DNA of 64,000 nucleotides, from assembly GCA_013407085.1 (NCBI GenBank), contig JACCGJ010006484.1:124001-188000 (forward strand), given 5' to 3'. Positions 1 through 11,440 of this stretch are shown here, piece after piece (the first letter of the stretch is position 1; each line of letters opens with the position of its first letter). This stretch comes from Atriophallophorus winterbourni (taxonomy: Eukaryota; Platyhelminthes; Trematoda; Plagiorchiida; Microphallidae). The translations under genes and the position numbers were made by a program. The notes beneath the pieces were generated by a model. It did no database searches. It was not told the origin of the DNA and was given only the letters and a program-made list of their open reading frames with translations.

Positions 1-664
1 GTAAACGCGTCAAAACTTCTATTGCTTCGGCCAGCGACTAAAACCATTCGCTAAACCGTCGATTGCCCTATAAAGCGCATCAAGAGTAGGGTTAGTATTA
101 AGATGTTCAATGGTTGGCAACCGCTCAAAATTTTAAACTACATTCGGTAAAACCGTACTGTCCATAGAGTAGATAAAGGTGAAATGCTCTACCCATCTTT
201 CCATCTGCTTAGTTTTGCTTACAATCGGGTTACCAGATACGGACTTAGTGAGAGCCGTTTTAAGTTTGTTTGGACCAATGGCTCTCTTGATCCCATCATA
301 CATAATGTGAAAATTTCCATTATCCGCAGCTTTTGGAATACTGAGGCTAATTTCAGTCCAATAGTCATTTGCACATCGGTTGGACCCTATTTCTAGCTGC
401 TCTTAGAAGTCGTAAGTTTTCATCTGTTGGCATACTCAAGAATGCTGACCGTTTCTCGTCCCAAACAGCAATCATCTCAGAAGCTTTTGCTCCGAACCAG
501 TCGCTCGTTCGAGCTTTCTTCGGACCGTAAGTCGAAAGTGCACCTCGGCATATGCACCTTGTTAGCGATTCGCAGTGTTCCGAAGCCGACTCGAGTGGAG
601 TTGTCTTGCTGAACACCGTTTTGATGGCTTTCGCAAATCGCGCAGCTAGATTAGGTTCGCACAT
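1..664 (-). mobile_element. LINE family 2 fragment, EN-RT linker region, cut by window edge
   Basis: This is a minus-strand remnant of an APE-type non-LTR retrotransposon. The stretch 664-365 is open and reads as the linker that usually lies between endonuclease and RT in such elements (WFGAKASEMIAVWDEKRSAF, then a segment with TDENLRLLRAARNRVQ). The rest, down to base 1, aligns with 38302-38480 of the + strand copy: both share a GKMGRA/MERWVEH-like stretch, a GQYG/DSTVLP-like stretch and LANG near the start of RT. Stops and frameshifts break it. The element continues beyond the left edge. The link to the copy at 38.3 kb was seen by direct comparison. The exact clade (RTE-like or jockey/CR1-like) was not resolved. 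Confidence 0.75.
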
Positions 665-1366
665 GTGAGTGAATGATTAGTCCGCTAGATAAAACCTCAT
701 AATCAAAAGACCGATCACAGCCAGTCTATGTTCATTTCAACACTGGGTTTTCACACACCCCATGAAGGGTTGACAAACAATAGCCAAACAACGGCAAATA
801 TTTTCTCACGATGTAATTTGAAACCACCATGTGACATGTCAAAGCAACACATGGCTGTCGTGTGTGTGTGTCTGTGTGTGTACAAACATGACTGTCAAAA
901 TGTGACCACCGATCAATGAAACATGAGAGCTTTTGGTTGGCAAGTCAATTGAACGCTGTTGACCCGGATTGTCGAAACTGTCAGTTGCTTTTCACACACG
1001 AATGGCTTGGCCAAGGTGATGTGGCCAGAGTTATCCATCAAGTAATTTAGTGAAAGCTGATAATCAAATTCGGTTTAGGTGATTACAAAATGTGAGCATA
1101 GTCGTACAAAGCGGTCTCCACACGTTAAAAGAATTATTGCTAGCAAAACTGGCGCCTTTCCCTCCCGTGTCTTGTTTAAATCCAGTCAATTTCAGTTTCA
1201 GTTGAAGAGGAAGACAAATAAACAAGCCATAGCCTTGAAAGTCAGTGTTTCTTAAATCTGGTGAGAAAAACCAGTTGAATCACACGAATATGGGTGAAAA
1301 CCATATATTCGAACAAAGAATTCGCTTTTCTATGTAGTTCAATTGGATTCGGGTTATTTTAATTAT
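665..1366. other. Non-coding stretch, presumed intron or upstream of homeobox gene
   Basis: No convincing coding sequence is visible. It contains a GT-rich microsatellite near 857-882. Because the first visible homeobox exon opens at a splice acceptor (3724), this stretch may be part of a long intron of that gene. Confidence 0.4.
857..882. repeat. Short GT-rich microsatellite
   Basis: An imperfect GT dinucleotide run interrupted by TCT, seen directly. Confidence 0.8.
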
Positions 1367-1550
1367 ACGGTAGGGTCACTACGATCAGGATGCGCATGCG
1401 CTTGAAACAGTGGTATAATGGTATACAAGTTGAGCTTGTACGTCACTGTTGGATAAGGTTGGTACTTGAGCCCACACTCATGTAGACAGCGTTTGAAACC
1501 AGTACCATGAACGAAAAAGCTCATTTGCATGCATTTCCATCACACACACT

Positions 1551-1590
1551 CCACGACCGGTTTCGTGCTGTTTGTACTCATCAGGCAGGG
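1551..1590 (-). ncRNA. Hammerhead ribozyme-like motif (family A, copy 1)
   Basis: The minus strand reads CTGATGA, then GTAC, loop AAACA, GCAC, then GAAAC, CGGTC and GTGG. All core nucleotides of a type I hammerhead are present (CUGAUGA, GAAA, UC). Stem II has one A-C mismatch. Stem I can pair weakly through TGC with GTG, and stem III is minimal (A-U, C-G). Predicted cleavage follows the C opposite position 1555. The hammerhead core is established knowledge; activity is not shown. Confidence 0.7.
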
Positions 1591-1815
1591 ACAGTATGAT
1601 CATGAGCTGCATGCCTTGAAACAGTGGTGTACGTGGAGAAAATGCATACAAATGCGGATTTTTTCAACCGCATGGGTTAATCACATCTTCATGTGTGTGG
1701 GCACATGTGATTGAACAGGTTGATGGTGCCAACCTTATTCAACCGTGGCTTACAATTTCATATCATGTTCATCAATCTTCCACTGTTTTAATGCATCGGG
1801 ATCCTGATCGTACTT

Positions 1816-1858
1816 TCCCTACCTGATGAGTGCAAACACCACGAAAGCGGTCAAGATT
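1816..1858 (+). ncRNA. Hammerhead ribozyme-like relic (family A, copy 2)
   Basis: CTGATGA, GTGC, AAACA, CCAC, GAAA and GGTC are all present. The base after GAAA is G instead of C, and the stem I 3' strand has decayed (AAGA instead of GTGG). The core survives but folding is doubtful. It lies head-to-head with copy 1. Confidence 0.55.
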
Positions 1859-1885
1859 TGTGTGATTGAAATGCAGGCAAAAGGG

Positions 1886-3723
1886 AGAAAAGTAATAACT
1901 CGACACCATTCACTTCATAACGGTGCTGTAAACGGATTCGATCCTGTAATGTTGCCAAATAAAACAAAATGGGTTGAGATTTGGTAACACGATGTTAATC
2001 GGTTCTCATTCAATTAGTTCAAATCAACGGCTATGATATAGACAAGCCTAACTTGCATACAACTATTGGGCTGGCGAACATATGGAGACATTAGAACACA
2101 AAGCATAAACGAAATAACCACATAGGCTATCGTGATTTGTGTGTGTTTGTATGAGCTCGATTCCGATTAACATTAGTTACGCTAGCATGCATTTCCATCT
2201 CATCCCTCACAACGCAAAACCTCCGAGACGAATCTAAGCTTCCACAAAACCGTGTTTTGAGCGCTTTGTCAAGTGGTACACATTTAGAGGACCGTTCATT
2301 GTCACATTGTTACTGCAAACGATGACTACTTAATCGAAACAAAGGAGTGAAGAAAGCCTACAACTAAATAATCAAATGGTACTCACAGCGAGGGAAAAAT
2401 CGGCCACCTATTGAGCTCTACATGCGCTTATTTTTATATGAGGGAATTCAGGAATTCAAATAGCGCTTTTTCTAAAAGATGCTCCGTAGATTCTAAACGA
2501 TATTAAATAAGTTGATATAAACAGCATTTGAACAAATGCAGCTGTTTTCGTCAGAAAGCTGATTCATTCAGGCATTCCGGCTGATTATCATCGAATCGCT
2601 TTGTTTGCACACATGACGAAAACTGACGCAAAGACCGCGTTGGAATAATTCGTATTCTTTCATTTTTACTACAATCAACTACCCCAACCTGTAAAACAAG
2701 TCACGAATAAATCTGTCGCGTCACGGTGCCTGAATTCTCACGTCGTCTGCAACCCGACAACAAGCTGACTGACACGTTGAATTGACAAGCTAAATGAGTT
2801 TCACTCGCATGCTTGTCAGTGGTGCGCATTTGGTCACGCAGTGTCAGTTACCCATGACACTCAGAGCAGAACAGGATTGCATAATTAAGACGACACAACA
2901 AGACGTGTTGCATAGCGGCACATGTGAAAAACAGTCCCAGATGAGCTCGCTGCAGGAGGTCCTGGACACATGTTTTATTCTGTCTATTGGTACCCAATGC
3001 TGTTAGACGTAAAATGCTCCTCTGCTTAAACTAAGTTTGGCATCTTAAGCAATGGTTTTCACAACACTAGATACAAAGCAATCTCGCTGGAACTCGTATA
3101 CACCAGGTGTGCATTCTTCGGTACCAAACGTCATGACCTGTTCACTCATGAAGTTTTGGTGCGTGTACTGTTTTCGTTGAAATCTCACACGACAATTCGC
3201 TGCCATACAATTAGACAACGATGAGTGAATTTACCGATCAATATCCGATTTGGTTGGCTTTTCTAACGTTTGTCTTGATTGAAAATTGATACATGTCACA
3301 ACGTTGAATGCACTCGCAGTGCATGGTGTAACACAATCAGAAAGTTCTGTTACATGTGAGATTGATTGAATAGCTAGTGATCAAACATGGGCGCATGGCG
3401 AATTTTGTTAGAAAATCAGGTGATTTGACAACAAGTTCACTTGACGAATGAATAGCTCAATTTACAAGTTTTTACTCGGTTGGTGCTATGAAGCGAACTA
3501 TGGGTTAATGCTTTTGGCTGTTTTCAACTCACACATTTCCTGTAGGCATCGATGATTCTGAAGGCGGGATTCTTCGTTAGTTTCATTAAAATACGAGAAT
3601 ACAACCATTTAAACTTGCACAGGTTGGCAATTATTCGTCGAGATCTTTTAAGTTACCTTGGATTGTTCTTGTTTTCAATTATGAATTCAATGCATCCTTA
3701 AATTTGTTGTTTTTCTATTTTAG
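1886..3723. other. Non-coding, presumed intron upstream of first visible homeobox exon
   Basis: No recognised coding sequence. The right end has a pyrimidine-rich stretch ending TTTTAG at 3718-3723, which is the splice acceptor of the next exon. The 2570-3010 part is less AT-rich than its surroundings but has no recognisable product. Confidence 0.5.
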
Positions 3724-5443
3724 TTCGTGCAAAATGGGGCTGACAATAGAGACCTACCAGCGGCTTTGATGACACCAGTTTTGCGGTTCACGGAAAAATC
3801 ATCTCGTGCGTCACGTCTAACTCGTCAGAATCAACCAGACTTTTATCGTAGCCACAAAAGGAAACGTCATTCCAGTTGCGAAGCCATTTTACGATCTGAT
3901 CACAAGCGGACGGCTTTTGATGATGCTTCGGGTTTGAAAGCGTCACCACAATCGACACCCACGGAACTGGAACACCATAGCAATCTTGATGCCGACGTCT
4001 TGGGCGGAAACTCGAGCTCTTCCATCCATTCCAAAAACTTCGGCTTTCACAAAGATTTGTTAACTGCCAATGGGTCATATCCAACCGCCGATCAAACGCA
4101 AAGCGAGTCAGTGGCGCCGTCACTTGTCCCACAAGAAAGCAACAACTTGTTACCCAATCCATTTACTCAACAATATATGAACCCTTTTGTACTTTCAGCC
4201 CTAATTTCCACTGGGCAATGGCCATTTCAAAATCCACTTAGCAATCAAAACAGCGAGTTGAATAATACGCAAGAAAGTTCACAGAATGGATACTTATTCG
4301 GCAACACGAAAAGTACATTTTCTGCGTCAAATTTTCCTCCTGCTCTTTCTCCAGCATGTTCAAGTGCTCCAATGAGTTCACAAAAAAGAAACCCCAATAA
4401 AAGTCCAAGAGAATCAGTGAACAATCCAACGAAAATCGCTACGGAAAACTGTTCATCAAGCAATCAAACACACGCCGCCAATTTGCTGGAAACCAGAGCG
4501 AAATTCCCGCCACCTCTATCACTTTTCGGCTATCCTAGTTTGCCACCATTTACGTCGTCACAACAATTGTTTGATTGTCAAAACTTCGGGAATAATGTTT
4601 CAAATTCGGCATCCACGAATTCCCTGCTGCCAGATAATTTACCATTTTCCATCCCGTTCAATCTATTCGGTGCTGGAAAAGTGACGGATGGTGACCACAG
4701 TTTTTTGACAAGTGCATTTTCTGCATGGTACAATCAACATGCCGAGTACACACGCAATATTGGAACAGATGGCTCTGGCCAAAATAAGATCGCTGAAAGT
4801 CAATTCCTCGCCAATCTAATTAAATCAGCACAACAACATTTAGAACACAAACCATCCATTGCCACAGAGCTCGGTCAGAATGCGCTAAGACAAAAGATGG
4901 CCAACATGAGCGATTCCGCTTCAAATCCACCGTTCGCTCACTCCACAGATTCTATCCTGTCCACCGCGAATGAGCTCCAGACTCCTCTAAGGCACTTACT
5001 ACCTTCCCCGTCAAATAACTATGTCAATGCACATCCATATATTCCATTGAGTTCATCACTCCGAACGGCCTCAAATGAACTTAACAACCTACAAGCAAAT
5101 AATTTTAAAAGTTCCCCCTCCCTGGCTACGGTGATGGCAGCGGCGGCAGCAGCGATGGCAGGGTTTTGTGGGACTTCCAATAATCCGTTGGAAACCCATT
5201 CGAATCGTGGTATACCCATTAACCGGTCATCTGGTGTTGAAGAGGACGACCCCACTGAAGATGAACTGGCGGAAGAAGAGGATACAACTGAAGTGGATGA
5301 ATTCATGCAAGAGATGCTCATGCACCGTGATGGCCGAAATTCTTCTCCCAACGCTGGAACCAATCACGCTACTTCCCGGGCCTCGAAGCAAACCGCCAGT
5401 CCCAATAGTAAAATCAACGGGCAGTTCCATAAAGGAGAACAAG
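3724..5443 (+). CDS. TALE homeobox gene, internal exon (low-complexity region)
   Basis: This internal coding exon begins after an acceptor (polypyrimidine tract and TAG at 3721-3723) and ends at a strong donor (AAG|GTGAGT, GT at 5444). It is open over 573 codons plus one base, so the downstream intron is phase 1. The residues are rich in Ser, Asn, Pro, Gln and Thr. A basic patch (SHKRKRHSS) near codon 40 could be a nuclear localisation signal. An alanine run interrupted by Met lies near codon 465-475 (about 5133-5160). A strongly acidic stretch follows (EEDDPTEDELAEEEDTTEVDE, about 5239-5301). No MEIS/PREP N-terminal domain is visible, so upstream exons must exist. The assignment to the homeobox gene rests on exact phase agreement with the exon at 11441: the split codon G|GT gives Gly. 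Opening from the GTG at 3727 would ignore the acceptor; an internal exon is the better model. Confidence 0.8.
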
Positions 5444-6649
5444 GTGAGTGGTTTGTGATCTGTGTTTAGTTTGGCGCTTGTGTTCATCAAGTTAAATGTT
5501 TTTGTAAATCATTTACATCTGATCAACACCATTCCATCATCATCAGGAATCTAGGCTATATTTCGATGGGAAATCTCGGGATTCAATAGTTTGATGTATA
5601 ACTGAAACAGTATTACACAGAACAGGTTGTTGAATTCGAGTCGTTATTATCTACCCATGAGTAAGGTGGGAGTTCGTTTTTGAAAAAATCAAAACAAAAG
5701 AAAATATCTGATTATTCTAGGTATTTCCATACGGCATTTTCTTTTCTATAAAGATATAAGATATGTTCATTGCCAGCACTGGCATTGTCTCGAGCCATAC
5801 ACAATGTATTCCTTTATTCCTAGAAAACAGCGTCGGTCCAACACTGGCTAAACCTTTCAGGTAACCTTTATGTGCTAAAGGCTGGCTATTGGCTCAATTC
5901 TTCTAATCTACTAGCCGAAACACAGCGTTCAGCGTTTCACACAGTGAAAGTGGAGGATAGACCGAATAACAATGCCAGGTGATGAGGTGAAATGTTCTCT
6001 CGAGACAGACATTCTCGAGACTGTGAATAACTGTGAATAAGCAAAAAGTATTAATCACCAAACTTGCCGATTGTGGAATTCAAAGCACATTTCTGTAATC
6101 AAGCCGAACTTCCATAATCACAAACAACCGAACGAATTTACACGTCTGCTCCATTGCTGCTCTCACACACCCCACATTCACAATCACCCCACGTTTACAA
6201 GCCAAAACTGCGAAAATGTTGAGTTTGGTCTATTGGCTTAACAGGAAAGATTCATTCAACTGACCTTCACCTAACTTGGTTTCAACAAACGCAAACTCCC
6301 TTGTTCTTCGCTTGATCCTTACCACCACATTATGTTGTTGTTTTCGAATAGTAAACCGTCAATTATGGACCGAATAGTTCCTATCAATTTGGTACACAGA
6401 TCAAATTTTTTTTAATCAATTTTCCTATTATCTGACAAAGCACGCAAGATTTTATAGAAATGGATTATCCTGCTCAGATAATAAACGCCTATTCCACCTT
6501 CGGCATTGTGAATATAGACGCTGCGTGCGACAAACCGAAACCAAATGCGCAAACATGCGAGATTGACAACAGAGCAAATCACTAACACATGCACATGTTG
6601 AAACGAAGCTCAAACCGAATTCCCTTCCCTAATCTTGACGACACGAATT

Positions 6650-7080
6650 CACACGAGTCTTTGTGCACACTTACACGTTCACACACATAGAGAGAGAGCG
6701 CGAGACGCGTGCGTAGCAATGAACACTATAATCGTTTGAACAGCTGCCTGTCAATCCATGCAGTCGGATTGATGTCGTGTCTGCTCTAACCTCACACACG
6801 TCAATCAGTCAAGACGGTCGATCAATCACGCCGCACGTGAACGATCGATAGCTGTCTTCTTCAATCGTTACACGGGTCCGAGATGGCAGGCAGTAAAAGC
6901 TCTAGACCATTGCCATGGTTAACTAGTGAGAAGACACCGCACCGTTGCTCACACCGGTGCTCGTGATTGGATGTGCGCGCGTGTGTGAGATGGCATCGAG
7001 ACACAAGAGGCAATAAACAGGTCAAAAAGTGAACGAGACGTAAGCGGATTTCACATACAAACAACTAATAACACTCACGA
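6650..7080. promoter_or_regulatory. Candidate conserved non-coding island in homeobox intron
   Basis: This stretch is more complex and richer in G/C than its neighbours. It contains several TGATTGAC-type sites on the minus strand: CTGTCAATCC at 6748-6757, GTCAATCAGTC at 6800-6810 and ATCAATCAC at 6821-6829. TGATTGAC(AG) is the established PBX-MEIS/PREP composite site. A regulatory role is inference only. Confidence 0.25.
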
Positions 7081-7598
7081 AACAAGATGCTTGCTGCCAC
7101 TGATGTCATCCAGCTTACCGTTTACACATTTACCTGTTGATCGGTGGGCAATAGGAAAAAAAATGAAAGTTTGCATGAATGTTTGATGTGAGTCAGTGTC
7201 GAATGAGTCACGCTGACTGCTTAAATGCAGAAAGCGGACAAAATGGTCAATGAGATGGCGCGCTATTAACCCAAAAAGAGGTGAAATCGGTAATAAATAT
7301 TAAACGCAGGATGTTTCATTATTGAACAACAAGAATTCAAGTTACTCCATTAAATACTCAATAAAGCGGAAAAGAAATCCCTGAGAAATTCTGACTCATG
7401 CATATATCAGACAACCGCATGATGTAATCTGAAAGTCGAGTTTATTGATTTAATGACGGAAAATGATGTTTCCGGGTTTACCTCAGGAGCATGTTCAAAA
7501 ATGTATTCGGAGTACTTATGCTTTTGGTATCAATGTTCCATGGAGTTCGCACTTTTCAACTCGTATTGCTTCATTAACAGACATTTGCTTCTTCAGGG

Positions 7599-7844
7599 CA
7601 TCCATCCATCCATCCATCCATCCATCCATCCATCCATCCATCCATCCATCCATCCATCCATCCATCCATCCATCCATCCATCCATCCATCCATCCATCCA
7701 TCCATCCATCCATCCAGCCATCCATCCATCCATCCATCCATCCATCCATCCATCCATCCATCCATCCATCCATCCATCCATCCATCCATCCATCCATCCA
7801 TCCATCCATCCATCCATCCATCCATCCATCCATCCATCCATCCA
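7599..7844. repeat. CATC tetranucleotide microsatellite, 246 bp
   Basis: About 61 nearly perfect copies of CATC (TGGA on the other strand), with a single substitution (G at 7717). Long open frames on both strands through this array are artefacts of the 4-bp period. The right end runs straight into a hammerhead repeat. Confidence 0.98.
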
Positions 7845-7920
7845 CACATCGATTACACACCCCTCGACCGGTTTCGTGCTATTTGTACTCATCAGGTGCA
7901 ACTTAAATGTAACCAAGCAT
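7845..7920 (-). repeat. Hammerhead repeat family A, partial copy
   Basis: A short copy consisting of the ribozyme core and a little flank: CACACCCCTCGACCGG, then TTTCGTGCT and ACTCATCAGG on the + strand. It directly abuts the CATC array. Confidence 0.75.
7857..7900 (-). ncRNA. Hammerhead ribozyme-like motif (family A, copy 3)
   Basis: The minus strand reads CTGATGA, GTAC, AAATA, GCAC, GAAAC, CGGTC. The catalytic core is complete and stem II pairs with one mismatch. Stem I is weak (A-A and G-G mismatches) and stem III is minimal. Predicted cleavage is opposite 7866/7865. Confidence 0.6.
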
Positions 7921-8559
7921 AGATAAAATATAGTCATGAGCAATTTAATGATAATTTAACGAGTTCAATCATAGTGACTTGTCGTTGTAAGCAGAAATTT
8001 GTGGACAGTGTACTCGAGCTCTACCACATTGATCTAATTCATCAATATGTTGATGCTCAGGGTGACTTTTCACGAATGACAATGAAGGAAATCGTATATT
8101 TTCACTGAACACTTTGTGCGACTCATGGATAAATTACCGAGAAATGTTCCACACACCGACCTGCTGATTGTTCGTTGACTGATGATGACTAGTGTGGACC
8201 CAGTTTGAGCCCAAACGCAGCATCGCAAGTGAAATATGATCTGTGATGAGACTTTTTCCAACACGCTTGTGTTATGCATTTAGATGGACAACGGAGAAAC
8301 AGGAAGGTTGTTGATGGTTTGATATCGCATGGCAATTGCGATCATATTTAGAGTATGATATAAGTGGCATGAAGGTGCTCGAGAACGAAGTTATTGGAAG
8401 GAAGCTGCTTATCATATGTACTAAAAAATGCTTGTAAACTGGAATAATAAAATGGTATAACAAGCCGGCGTTTTCATAAAACTCGAGCGAAATGGGCGTG
8501 CTTAACTTGGATACATGCGAACAACACTAATTTTTCTCCTTTATTTGTTAATTTTTCTC

Positions 8560-9420
8560 TGATTACAACTCAATTCAAAGGACACGGGCACTCACACTTC
8601 TTGAAAACGTATAACCCTGATGTGGACAATTTTCTAATAAGCGCCAACCTGTCCGAGAAAATTTGGCGATGCGCATTTGCTGAAAAACTACGCCCGCTTT
8701 TTTCTTACCAGACCCCCCATCAACCTTATCTTCTGGCGTTTCTGGTGGTCATGGCAACACATGAGCTCGATTCCATAGCGCTTGATTGATAAACGCTGGA
8801 CGTGACGGTCCCTTGGGTTGTAAACATCCCTAACTGTCAATACTTTAATCACGACTTTGGTACGCATGAAGCCCTACGTTTTGATTGATGGATGCTTTCA
8901 GCTGGTCCCACTCTAAATGCTCGATGCTGGAAGGGAATTAGAATGGACAGACAGATTAAAATCGACTCATGCTGAATTGTTCCCGGGTGGCCTAGCTTTC
9001 ACGCTTGGCATGTGCAAATGAATAGTTGTCACTTTGGGAGATCGTGTATGCGTGTGTGTGCGTGTGTGGAATACTGATTTGGGCCCAGGAAGTCGAAAGT
9101 CACGACCTCACACACGACGATTAATAGACACACGCACTCACAGGCTGTCCTGATCGTTCTCGCCTGCCAATATTGTGTCAATCATCGCGAGTTCGATTGC
9201 AACCAAAATCGTGTCCGGTGTTCTCTCTCAAATTTCCACTTTTCGGTCTCACCTCCCTGATGTTCCGGTTATTCATTTTCTGGTCCGTGGAGTACTGTCA
9301 GTCAAGCTGTCATTCAATCACATTTGGGAAGGATGTTGGCCAAATGAAGTTTTGGACAGGCACGAAATAAGCTCATGGTCACACACGAGCATACACACAC
9401 ATACACACTTGCAATCTAAC
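8560..9420. promoter_or_regulatory. Candidate non-repetitive island in homeobox intron
   Basis: Relatively G/C-rich, without recognisable repeats other than short GT/CA runs near 9048-9070 and 9388-9410. A TGATTGAC site occurs on the minus strand near 9178. The short open frames here show no known motif. This is flagged only as a possible conserved non-coding block. Confidence 0.2.
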
Positions 9421-9574
9421 ACAGGGTTCGCGGGTAGCTGAAGCAATGCACAACGTAGTAGGGAAAGATCACATGAAGAGAACATGTATGCTAGCTGCTC
9501 GTATCAGAAGAAAAAGGAGTAGTGAAAGAATAAATGCTTGTGTAATATCAAGAACTCAATAGGTTGAAGAAGAA

Positions 9575-9977
9575 GAAAATGACTTTATTCGTGTACACGA
9601 ATGTTGAATAATTAAATTAATTTCTCCACCAAGCTGAGAAAACTGAAATGTTTAGAATCACACAAACCTGATCCAGGCAAAGTGTCGCACAATAAATACT
9701 GTACGTGGGCCAAAATACTGTAATGTTAGCCAGGCCAAGACAGACATGCGAATGAAATTAGAAAATGAAGTTAGAAAATTAACAACATCGGTTATCAAAT
9801 TGTCAGGGGTGTCCTCAACTCTGAAACAGCCATCGAAGGATTAAACATGTATCGTGTCAGGTAAGGAACCAAAGAGATTCTGAATTTTTTAGTTCTTGAA
9901 TAGGGAATAAAATATTGCCTTCTGGTGGAGGAAAAATATTTGCAGGCAACGATGGTCTTGTTTAATGGATACTCCAC
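9575..9977 (-). repeat. Interspersed repeat family D, copy 1
   Basis: The left part (TTTATTCGTGTACACGAAT, then AATTAAATTAATTTC) matches 49835-49900 and 28285-28340. The minus strand of 9795-9977 has a short open stretch (RRQYFIPYSRTKKFR) resembling the translated minus strand of 49980-50105 (SQYLTPYSTTEKFK). Shared peptide across two copies suggests a decayed mobile-element ORF, possibly the RT-endonuclease linker of a Penelope-like element. That last step is weak inference. Confidence 0.5.
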
Positions 9978-11440
9978 CGTTACTCCACCGTTGGGATTAT
10001 CTTGTTGAAGTCTACAAGAAATTGTATATTGCGTTGCCCATGCCCCTTAGCTTATGCTCCAAAAGCTAATTTTCCCTGTTTGTAAAGACAGTAAGACTAT
10101 GCCAAGTGAGCCTTGAAACAGTGTAAATTGGTAAACATAGTTTTAACTTTGAAACGTCTTATGGAGTGTAATTTTGGATCACTATGCGATTTTGTGTTTG
10201 AACACCGTAAGTCGTTGTGCAACACTTTTCGCCATGAGTCAAATGTTTAATTTTGTCTCCAGTGATTTATTACGAGGGAAAATGTGTGTGAACCAACTTA
10301 TTATCACATTTTTAAAATCGATGCATACAGCTCTCCGACTAGTTCTAACCTCTAGTTACCGCATACTGATATTTTGTAATAAATTGCAGTTGCAATCGGG
10401 TTCCAACCCTTTAAAATATATTCTATTTCGCAAGCATCTTCGTCCCCCATAATCGAAAAAATACCAGCCTGAATTGCCTGAAATACTAGTTGAAACAAAT
10501 GAGATGATTCGTTCGATCAATACCAATTATTCCAACACTATCTATGCGTGTTACAAATCATTCATGGCCTATAGAAAGGACTTTAAAATTCCAACGATAT
10601 TATTCGAATGAAAAAGCCGTTCGACAATCGGATGTTAAAGCACACCAATGTTTGCAAATTACTAAGGATTTTCACATTGTGAGAAGAGCTATACAGTTGG
10701 ACCGCCTTCGGTGCTATTCATCTTTTGATTATGTTTGGAATATGCGACGAAAAACTTTTCAGACCCCTCCCCACAAAATCAGCCCACACCGTTCTAATCT
10801 CATTTTTTTAAAAATCGAAACTAAACGGTCAACGCTTGGGTCATAAATGTTATGAAATTTTGCGGCTCAATGTTGATTTTGAATGTGAAATTTTGGCCCT
10901 CACACCAAACAACGAAGATCCTCTTGATACTGATGTTCTATCTCACGAAATGCGTTAAACCACGTTGGTCGATATCAGCGACAGACACACAACTCCGGTG
11001 AATGGGGAGTTCATATACCACTGCGTTTTATATGATCACAAAGTCAGATTCACAGATGCCAATCACTTTCAGATCATGTTTAATAAAGCACTGAAAACTG
11101 TCGGCAGATCAAATCTGTGACTGAACAATTTATTACAAAATCAAGAAAAAGAATGGATTTATATCCCTCGTTATAGAACAAACGGAACAAGGTTACGTCA
11201 AACAGAATTTTATTCGAGACCATGACGTCGTTGTTCGAAGACATATCGAGTTGTCAAACATAGCTACAGTATGCAAACAACTAACTTATAAAAACCCTGA
11301 AAATAGATCGTCACTGGCACCTTTACTGATAAATGTTATATCTGTCAAGTGATTCAATACAAGCCAAACATATTATAGTTTTACAAGTTCGATTTATAGA
11401 CCTTTTCGTTTCTTGCCCTAAAGTATGTTTCACATTTCAG

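Larger units (their letters stand above)
1366..1885. repeat. Hammerhead repeat family A, palindromic/tandem copy
   Basis: This compound repeat contains two hammerhead-like motifs in opposite orientations, at 1551-1590 (-) and 1816-1858 (+). Their 5' flanks face inward, sharing CCACTGTTT and then GATC(A/G)TACT(G/T)TCC. On the minus strand, past the first hammerhead, the unit runs to a second unit start at about 1420-1366 (ACTGTTTCAAG, then CCTGATCGTAGTG and CCCTACC) and is cut just before the ribozyme core. The arrangement is therefore both tandem and inverted. The same unit occurs at 29.5, 51.9-52.4 and 59.6-59.8 kb. It is probably a Penelope pseudo-LTR or a small non-autonomous derivative; that is inference. 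Confidence 0.75.
5444..11440 (+). other. Intron of the TALE homeobox gene
   Basis: This phase-1 GT-AG intron of about 6.0 kb has donor GTGAGT at 5444 and acceptor TTTCACATTTCAG ending at 11440. It contains a large CATC microsatellite (7599-7844), a hammerhead repeat (7845-7920), a repeat-family-D copy with a short minus-strand ORF relic (9575-9977), and two less AT-rich islands (about 6650-7080 and 8560-9420) that may be regulatory. No host exon was recognised inside it. Confidence 0.75.

Noticed and set aside
365..612. + strand open frame 427-612 over the LINE fragment
   Set aside because: It is a shadow of the minus-strand LINE linker, which has recognisable family peptide.
7453..7943. Long open frames on both strands (repeated IHPS / GWMD peptides)
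   Set aside because: They are produced by the 4-bp CATC repeat, which stays open in several frames. No gene signals flank them.
8175..8195. TGACTGATGATGAC as a hammerhead half
   Set aside because: No second half or stems nearby.
10544..10846. 100-codon + strand open frame in the homeobox intron
   Set aside because: No known motif. It lies inside an intron and its composition resembles the surroundings; not supported as a gene.
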